Part shown: piece by piece, positions 57,295 through 64,000 of the stretch
Numbering within the stretch: position 1 is the first letter of the stretch
Layout of the letters: each line of letters begins with the position of its first letter
Source: Farysia itapuensis
Taxonomy: Eukaryota; Basidiomycota; Ustilaginomycetes; Ustilaginales; Ustilaginaceae
DNA length: 64,000 nucleotides
Reading direction: 5' to 3'
NCBI GenBank assembly: GCA_023212645.1
Contig: JALBYC010000001.1
Span: forward strand, 868,001 to 932,000
Made by a program: the position numbers and the translations under genes
The notes under the pieces: generated by a model
The model's input: the letters and a program-made list of their open reading frames with translations, nothing else
Told to the model about the DNA's origin: nothing
Database searches by the model: none

Positions 57295-58706
57295 TTATTG
57301 CAAAGTGTCATTTTGTTCTTCTTTGTCAGGGTGTATTGCCGTAGAAGTGAGCACGTCGGCATGCCGGGCTGAGTTCATTGTGCTGAGAGAAGCACAGCGA
57401 TCGATGTTGCTGTCAGGGAGCCACCATTGCAGTAACTTCAGGAATAGCAGGTCAACTGCGACAATGATTACAAAGATTTTGCCCGCGATGGGACCACCTG
57501 CATAGTAGCGCGAGAATCGTTCGGTGTGATTCGGGAAGTCCTGAAGCATGGCGCGTTGGTAAACATTTTGGAGACGTAATGCAACATCTTCCCACGAGTA
57601 CATGTTTTTGACAGCGGCGTGATAGGCCCAAGGGTCATGTTTGCCTAGTCTGACGTGCTGAATAGCATCCTCGGTGGCGCGCACAACGTCGTCTTCTTCT
57701 GGTCGTGCCAGACGAATCATGTCCGGTGGCAGAACTTCGGGAACACCTCCAACTCTGGTCGAGACGACAAAAAGCCCTGCACAGGCTGCTTCGATGATGC
57801 CAGTACCAAACGCTTCCGTCAAAGAAGTGTTCAAAAAGATCGTGCCTCGAGTCAAGTGGGCCTGTACCTCGCCCTGCCGCACTGCTCCGCAAAGCTCAAC
57901 ACGGTCCTGGAGCATGAAGCGCTCTCGCATCTGCTCCAGCTCGATACGTTTGGGACCGTCGCCACCTATTTACAAAGCCGTCGTCAGCATATTAACTACG
58001 TGATGCGAGCCGATCATTACTTACCTATCAAGAAGTAGAGATCCTTGTGGGATGCACACAGTCGCGGTATAGCAGCAATGAGCAAGTCGATGCCTTTGCG
58101 ATACATCAGCCTACTGAGTACCACAATGGTCAATCGTCTCGACTCGGCACGGCCTGGGTTGGGATAAAATTGCTCGGCGACGACTGCGTTGGGGATCACC
58201 GAGACATTGGCTGGATCCACGTTACCTCGTAGCGTGGTGTTCTCCTTGCCTGTGTGTGAAACGCAAACTACCTGATCCACATCACTAAGAGCGAAGCGGA
58301 AAAGCTTGTTTGTCAAGATCGAAGCAGTGTCAGCAAAGCCAAACAGGCTGTGATCTGTGAAGACGGTCTTGAGACCCATACTGCGCGCGTGAAGTATGCC
58401 TTCGTGTGCCATGGACGACAATGCTTGGTGACCGTGGACAATTTGGATCTGTTCACGAATAAGGATGGAGCGAAGCATCGGGAACAAAGAGAAGAAGTTT
58501 GGCAAGGTGTCCTGCCGCGCAATGACTTGATATGGCACGTAATACACCTTAATCCCGTTCGACAAATACCGCACGCCGACGCGGTCTGGGGAGTAAGCAT
58601 GCGTGATCACAATGACCTTGTGCCCCAACACACGCAGCCGCTCTCCGACGAAGAAGACATGGCCTTCGACCCCTCCCACATTCGGAAAGAAAAAGTCGGA
58701 CACCAT
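57295..58706 (-). CDS. GPI3: GPI-GlcNAc transferase catalytic subunit (PIG-A/Gpi3/Spt14), one intron
   Basis: Catalytic subunit of the enzyme that starts GPI-anchor synthesis on the cytoplasmic face of the ER. Exons 58706-58025 and 57965-57295 flank a 59-nt intron (58024-57966, GTAAGT donor, AAATAG acceptor); the join rebuilds the motif FLIGGDGPKR. The 450-residue product shows MVSDFFFPNVGGVEGH, VITHAYSPDRVGVRYL, TDHSLFGF, the EX7E site EAFGTGIIEAA, and a C-terminal membrane helix (about 390-415) before WWLPDSNID. A GT4-type glycosyltransferase fold is expected. The ATG is the first in frame and only 101 bp downstream of the TRM732-like stop on the same strand. Confidence 0.92.
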
Positions 58707-58807
58707 GCTGAGCAGGCAAAAATGGACATAGAGAATGGTCAGTCACCATAATTCCGACAGATTACATTTCGAGGAAGACTTGTGACGTGAGGAAGAAGGT
58801 GTGATGC

Positions 58808-61800
58808 TCACGCAACATTGTAATGAGACTGTCCTGAGACAGTCTCTTGCTTTATGCCGGTCGCTGTAGGCTCGTCGCCCCTGATGCTAGATAATTGATT
58901 TGACTTGAAGCCGGGAGCGGTGATATCTAGGTCTGCTGCAACAAGTGTTGCGGTCTCGGTGAGTTTTCTGATGTCGACAGAGCTTGGAACTTCCGGAGCC
59001 GACCCAACCAGTGCGTCAAGAGCGAGCACCAGCCTCGTTCCCAGTATATGAACAGCCTCCGCGTCGAATGGTGTTTTGACGTTCCTGAGCAAATTGTGTA
59101 AATGCTCTAGGTTGGTAGCAATTCTTGTCAGAATGGAACCACGTCTTTGAGGGTCCATTAGTAGGCATTGACTATGTGCAAAGGTCGCGGCTCGTCGGAC
59201 GTTGTTCACCGGGTCACGAAATTGGTTGGGCTTTTCATCGACAAACAGTAGAAGGTTGGCAGAGAAGGCATCTTCAAACATCTGGTCCAGAAGCTCTTGG
59301 GGTGGAAGGAGCTCCTGCCAGACATGGGCAGCCCACAAGGATGCCAAAGCTTGCCCATCCGACATACCATAGTGTCGTGTCATCCATGTCCAGCTCCTAT
59401 CAGTGGAGATGTCTGAATCAGCCCCGCCTCGTCTTGCGACTTCCTGTATTGCTGCGCGCTTCGTGATTCCTGTCACAAAGTCTGAACCAACAGAGGAGAC
59501 GGTTTCGCCTATCATTGCAGCAGCTTCGATTCGAATGTCCTCGTCGTCATCCGTCAGGAGATTGATCGCGGCAACGCGAGCTCTAAAGAGCGGTTCGGAC
59601 ATTGTGTCAGAGTTGTCGTCGTGAGCGGGGAAAAGGACGTGCCCGAGAGTTCGCATTGATTGCCCAGCGGCCTCGCGAGATTGAACGGATTGGTAGTCAT
59701 CGGCACAAGTCGCTACGATGTGCGCCCAGTCCTCGATGATAGACCTGATGCTTTCTGTCGGCGGGACAACAGACTCTTCAAGCAAAAGATTGCATAGATC
59801 TGCTAGGTACGGAAGCAACGCTTCGCGCAACGGGACACAGGTGGTTGTACGAGCGAGCTGCGCTACATTCCTGGACTCCTCGAGTGTATCCCAAGGCTGT
59901 TGCGAAGCAGACCTGGTCAAGGTGGAGAGTAGACGCATCTCACCCGCTGTGTGTGGCGCAAAGGTGTGCAGTAGCTCCGCCGCATAGATTCGATGCCATA
60001 TGCTCTCGGTACTGTCTTGAACAACACCGTGCAGAGATCGCAAAAATCGACCGACGTATTTTGGCGCAGTAGAGGTGAAAGCCGAGGCATGCGATACCGA
60101 AGTGTCGCTGACCAAAGCCTCTAGTAAGCTGGAACGAATGTCGGAGCTGGAAGAGTCCAGCAACTGTTGACATGTGGATACAAAGCAACTGCCCATACCG
60201 CCTTGGAACGAAGCTTGAAGCAGCAGTCTGGTGCAAACGTTCAGAAGACCAACACCGCCGGGCAGCAGCAAACGCTGACTGATCTTGTCAGGCGTTTCTG
60301 ATAAGCATGCTTGACACCAATTGAACCAGGCTGTAAGAGCTTCATGAGCCTGAGGATGCCCGAGTTTCACCATCAATGCTGCATAGTCTTGAACTACTTC
60401 GAGCAAAGCCATTTGAGTGACCATGCAGGCATATGAACCTGTTTGTTCAGGCCAGCTCGTCAGCTCTGTGTTGACGAATGTCATCGAGTTGTGCAGTGTC
60501 TTTGGTAGCACCTCACATTCCGCTATGCTCTTGATCAAGCGCTGAACAGCAAGCAAGGTACCATGAACAGTGTTTTGAAGCATGATCTCCTGCGATCGCA
60601 ATTTCTGCAAAAGCGCTCGAATCTGTTCGGTCGCACTGTCAGCTGGCACGAATGCGGCATACGCTTTTGCAGCAATCTCTCGGATCTTCCAGACTTTGTT
60701 AGAAAAGCACTGCGACACGAGCGCCCTGTAATTTGCCAGAATGTCTCGGATAGATTCGCTTGAAGGTGTCGTCTGCGGGGCTTGCATTCTGCTGAAAAGC
60801 ATCAGTGTCGCAAACAGACTGGATTCACCACCTTCGTCACTATCAATGTCCAGTGCGGAATCTGCCAAGATCTGCTGGAAGAAACGATCCGCGTTCGGAA
60901 AGGCAACGAAGAAGTCTTCCACTGGCATTCGTGCTTCTTTGACGTCCCTGTTGGTGTTTCTGCTGCCAAAGATTCGGATGCATAGCGAAGAGAAGAGCAT
61001 CATGCTGCCGTTGCGCACGCCCCAGAAGCGTGACTTGAATTTACTGATGGTGAGCTCGAGCAGACTGCCCAAGAACGGAGCAACAGGATCGGACAGACTG
61101 CCGTCCATCACCAAAATACGGAGAATGTTGAGGGCGTGGATCGAAGCCACTGGCATGGTATCTGTGTCAGATCTGTCGTCTTGCGAGATGTCGATCAGGC
61201 GTCGAATTGTGGTCTGCAGCATAGATGTTTCAGACCTTGTGGTTTGGGCGCTCACGAGAGCTAGCACGGCATAGCTGATTCCAGCACTTCGACGAGTAAT
61301 GCTCAGCTTGGAGCCGGGCAGGGCAACTGCATCGAGGAACGACGTCGTCCACTGCGGAGGCAATTTCTCAAGTTCTGGTGCCTGGCTGCGAACGATGGCT
61401 GTTACCGCATTACAGAATGCTGGGTATATGGTACTGAAAGCACCTCGATGCCGAACTTGTGTCAGCCACAGATTGAAGCGGGAGCCAACACCTTGAACAG
61501 TGTCCACATCCATGACTTCGCGCCAGAACTGCTGCGTTTCGCTCTTTTCATTAGCCGAAGCTCCGTTCTTGCTCTTCTTCGCATGTGGCTTCGAGAGCGT
61601 GGAAGTGACAAGTACTCCAAGCAGTGCACTGGCCTCTTTCATACCTCTCCAAGAATATGAGAGGATTACTTGATGCTTCGGACCAGCATTAGACTCTTCC
61701 TGCACCTGCATCAGCTCTGCCTTGTTGTCGGCATCGACCAGCCGCATAGCTCTCGCACTTTCGTGACTGGGTTGGTCAAGTCCAGAAGTTCCGTCCGTCG

Positions 61801-64000
61801 CACTTTCCTCTGCAGAGTCTCCGGTGCTCCCTTCAGGCGCGGAATTGCACAGCACAGCCTTGGTCACTTGCCAGGTACGATCAATAAGCTTTTGCGCCTC
61901 TATGACGGCTGCTTTGTAATCCTGCCTATCCGACGCAGACAGGCTAGCAAGTTGAAGAGGAGCAAAGAGATCTTGCAGCGTGACAAGCGCACCATGAACT
62001 GAATGATTGTTCGCTGCTTCTAACGTGTTTCCGGCTTCGGCCACCGTCAGGTGGTAAGAAAGAAAACCGAACACATTGGAGATGAGCGCAAGAGTTGCGT
62101 TTTGGCAAGACGAGGTCGAATTTGATACCAACTCGATGCCTGCTAAGCTCAAGAGAGACGGTGGCTTGTGCCCAAGCGGGATCATGTAGATCTGCTGATA
62201 CAGTTGGACCAGCCTGGAAGCGGCGGCGCACTGAAAGTCTCGAGTTCCAGTCATCAATTCGGCGGCTCTGCCCAAGATTCGTTGAGCTGCAACGTGCTCA
62301 TCTTCTTGACCAGCAAGGGGCGCAGGAAAGCGAGCTAGGATAGTCAGTGCTCGCGCCTGAATATCATCATATGTGCTTTCACAGCAAGACAAGAGCAACT
62401 GGACCAAAGGGGGTGATATGAGGTCGAGTGTAAAGGGAAACTCCTGCACAAACACTTGCTTTGATTTGGACAACGACATGCCAGCGTTCTTTGCCATACC
62501 ATTCCCTTGGTCCATGTTGCCAGTCTGGTGCTGAGAGAAGCGCGGGTCAATGCCGCTCTCGAGCATCAAATCCAGGAAGGTGAGTGCGGTGATGGATGTC
62601 TGGTAGGAAGCTCCTGGATGCAGTGTTCTACGTAGTAGCAGATACAGCCATTCGAGGAATGATTTGCTGGCGCCTAGGGTGTCTTGAAGCTCTTTCAGCT
62701 TCATGCATTCTTCTGGATACCTCTCTTCTTCAGCTATGCGCGTGATTTTACCGGAATCTCGCTCAAGAGCATATGTGCTGGCTCTCAGCCTGGTCAGTAA
62801 CTTGACGTAAAAGCCTCGCAAATCGCCGCGAGCGGATGGATTGGTGATGCTGAGACTGTACGGGAAAAACGTTCGCAAGATACCAAATTCAACCATGCTG
62901 AATGGGGCGGCAGGGGTCTTGGACTCAATGACGAGCGACAGAGTCGACATTTGCAGCTCCAGCGTGGCTGACAAGATGCAATCTTCGAGAAGAGAGGCAG
63001 GTATTAAGATCTGTGTTGAGCCGTCAGCTTGCGTGTCTGTGCAGAAATCCTCCACTGGAGCAATACGGCAGTGTCCTTGAAGCTTGCCGGTCCGCAGAAC
63101 CAGAAAGATGCTTTCGACGTTAATATTGGCCGCATCAATGTCTTCGTCCGAGCGCATAAGGCTGTCCAACAGTGAGGGGAACACCCGCATGTCCAGTTGG
63201 AAGAGGGGGGTCAGATGGTTAGAAGCAAGTCCTGATCGGAGACGTTCTCCTCCGCTTTGCAACGCTTGGCATAACGGCTTGACCCAGATCGCAATCCATT
63301 GTTCGTACTCGTTGGTCGTGACCGTCGAATCTTTGTCAGATGCTTTCGATGAAAGGTGGCATCCAAGATCTTGAGCTCGGACAGACAAGAAGTCAAGCGC
63401 CAGTCTCGCACGTCTAGAGGCACCACCATCGAGCGTGCCTAATCCTCGAATGATACGTTCATAGACATCTTGGTCGGCCAGCCGAACGCCGGCAGAATTT
63501 GCTTCAAAGAACGGGGCAGAACCAAAGCTGGCTAGCATGATCTCAAGTATCACTGGTGATTGCTTGCGTTCCAGTTGAGACAGCGCTCTCCCGACCAGAT
63601 CTGAGAGGAATGGAGCTTCGCCCTGGAAAGAAAGACACTTTTGTTGCAAGGGCCCGCCCGTTTTGGAGTATAATCGATGCAACAGCAAGATGACTGATTC
63701 CGCCAAAATCTTGGACCGAGTCGAGATCTGTGTACGTTCTGCGAGACATGTCGACCAGACCAGCTTGGCCAATGTGATCTGATCATCCACGGGAAGAATG
63801 GTCTTCTTTGCGTCGCTGTTGATACTGTTCGCAGGAGCAGTCGTCAAAAGGTTCGCAACGTGACTCGCCCATACACGTAGGGCATCTAGTCCGCTCTTGA
63901 GACGAGCATAACTGTCGGTCTCCAAGGCCGAGAGGGTGTGCTGCAGTGCCTGTGACAGAAATGGCTTTAGCTGTTGAGCTGCAGAGCTCCACCCGTTATC
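58808..64000 (-). CDS. TRM732: THADA/Trm732-like tRNA 2'-O-methylation factor (5' end outside window)
   Basis: Partial gene; the frame is open to the right edge, giving at least 1730 residues. Large helical-repeat protein of the DUF2428/THADA family, which in yeast (Trm732) works with Trm7 to 2'-O-methylate position 32 of tRNAs. Diagnostic region at about window residues 780-1020: VILSYSWRGMKEASALLG, RFNLWLTQVRHRGAFSTIYPAF, SITRRSAGISYAVLALV and FWGVRNGSMMLFSSL. No intron seen. The apparent start at 63925 is not an ATG and upstream codons read on in frame to position 64000, so the true start lies beyond the window. Confidence 0.88.
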   Translation of the reverse strand, partial: DNGWSSAAQQLKPFLSQALQHTLSALETDSYARLKSGLDALRVWASHVANLLTTAPANSINSDAKKTILPVDDQITLAKLVWSTCLAERTQISTRSKILAESVILLLHRLYSKTGGPLQQKCLSFQGEAPFLSDLVGRALSQLERKQSPVILEIMLASFGSAPFFEANSAGVRLADQDVYERIIRGLGTLDGGASRRARLALDFLSVRAQDLGCHLSSKASDKDSTVTTNEYEQWIAIWVKPLCQALQSGGERLRSGLASNHLTPLFQLDMRVFPSLLDSLMRSDEDIDAANINVESIFLVLRTGKLQGHCRIAPVEDFCTDTQADGSTQILIPASLLEDCILSATLELQMSTLSLVIESKTPAAPFSMVEFGILRTFFPYSLSITNPSARGDLRGFYVKLLTRLRASTYALERDSGKITRIAEEERYPEECMKLKELQDTLGASKSFLEWLYLLLRRTLHPGASYQTSITALTFLDLMLESGIDPRFSQHQTGNMDQGNGMAKNAGMSLSKSKQVFVQEFPFTLDLISPPLVQLLLSCCESTYDDIQARALTILARFPAPLAGQEDEHVAAQRILGRAAELMTGTRDFQCAAASRLVQLYQQIYMIPLGHKPPSLLSLAGIELVSNSTSSCQNATLALISNVFGFLSYHLTVAEAGNTLEAANNHSVHGALVTLQDLFAPLQLASLSASDRQDYKAAVIEAQKLIDRTWQVTKAVLCNSAPEGSTGDSAEESATDGTSGLDQPSHESARAMRLVDADNKAELMQVQEESNAGPKHQVILSYSWRGMKEASALLGVLVTSTLSKPHAKKSKNGASANEKSETQQFWREVMDVDTVQGVGSRFNLWLTQVRHRGAFSTIYPAFCNAVTAIVRSQAPELEKLPPQWTTSFLDAVALPGSKLSITRRSAGISYAVLALVSAQTTRSETSMLQTTIRRLIDISQDDRSDTDTMPVASIHALNILRILVMDGSLSDPVAPFLGSLLELTISKFKSRFWGVRNGSMMLFSSLCIRIFGSRNTNRDVKEARMPVEDFFVAFPNADRFFQQILADSALDIDSDEGGESSLFATLMLFSRMQAPQTTPSSESIRDILANYRALVSQCFSNKVWKIREIAAKAYAAFVPADSATEQIRALLQKLRSQEIMLQNTVHGTLLAVQRLIKSIAECEVLPKTLHNSMTFVNTELTSWPEQTGSYACMVTQMALLEVVQDYAALMVKLGHPQAHEALTAWFNWCQACLSETPDKISQRLLLPGGVGLLNVCTRLLLQASFQGGMGSCFVSTCQQLLDSSSSDIRSSLLEALVSDTSVSHASAFTSTAPKYVGRFLRSLHGVVQDSTESIWHRIYAAELLHTFAPHTAGEMRLLSTLTRSASQQPWDTLEESRNVAQLARTTTCVPLREALLPYLADLCNLLLEESVVPPTESIRSIIEDWAHIVATCADDYQSVQSREAAGQSMRTLGHVLFPAHDDNSDTMSEPLFRARVAAINLLTDDDEDIRIEAAAMIGETVSSVGSDFVTGITKRAAIQEVARRGGADSDISTDRSWTWMTRHYGMSDGQALASLWAAHVWQELLPPQELLDQMFEDAFSANLLLFVDEKPNQFRDPVNNVRRAATFAHSQCLLMDPQRRGSILTRIATNLEHLHNLLRNVKTPFDAEAVHILGTRLVLALDALVGSAPEVPSSVDIRKLTETATLVAADLDITAPGFKSNQLSSIRGDEPTATGIKQETVSGQSHYNVA

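Overview
This window is a gene-dense, intron-poor piece of a fungal nuclear genome, almost certainly from a smut (Basidiomycota, Ustilaginales). Evidence for that: most genes are single long exons; the few introns are short (59-98 nt) with GT-AG ends; there are two neighbouring lipases of the Candida antarctica lipase B (CalB) type, a family best known from Ustilago/Moesziomyces-type fungi; and there is a very long RA-LRR-PP2C-cyclase adenylate cyclase of the Uac1/Cyr1 type. I cannot name the species. I saw no convincing tRNA, rRNA, CRISPR array or prophage.

Layout. 0.15-4.6 kb: ADA2 (SAGA adaptor) diverges from RRP3 (rRNA DEAD-box helicase). 5.0-6.5 kb: a truncated PIF/Harbinger-like transposase relic and non-coding sequence. 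6.5-9.8 kb: two secreted CalB-like lipases in tandem. 10-24 kb: dense housekeeping block with BCD1, IKS1-like kinase, a Vps3844-domain protein, EFR3, ERO1, cardiolipin synthase and BET4. 24-27.3 kb: a secreted protein of three Cys-rich repeats and a GH30 glycosidase, both with TATA boxes. 28-36.6 kb: a disordered protein of unknown function, a muskelin homologue, THO1 and a four-helix membrane protein. 37.8-38.5 kb: a small secreted protein. 39.2-42.9 kb: RAD23, a salicylate-hydroxylase-like flavoprotein and a PRA1 protein. 43.2-50.4 kb: adenylate cyclase. 51.2-57 kb: alanyl-tRNA synthetase (apparently both mitochondrial and cytosolic forms), a perfect-arm inverted-repeat MITE, an ankyrin protein and RMI1. 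57.3-64 kb: the PIG-A/GPI3 catalytic subunit and a THADA/TRM732 protein that runs off the right edge.

Most genes are unrelated housekeeping functions packed head-to-head or tail-to-tail with about 100 bp between them. The accessory signal is the secreted set (two lipases, Cys-rich repeat protein, GH30 enzyme, 237-residue secreted protein), which fits an extracellular or plant-surface lifestyle, plus two transposon traces. I did not find a clear new multi-gene system. The best candidates for undescribed biology are the triple-repeat Cys-rich secreted protein, the 138-bp MITE beside ALA1, the diverged second lipase, and a cluster of six CGGTTG motifs upstream of THO1.

Start codons were checked on the DNA. 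Several long open frames extend upstream of any ATG, so the starts given here are the first plausible ATG. Five genes were rebuilt across introns (PRA1, membrane protein, ankyrin protein, RMI1, PIG-A).
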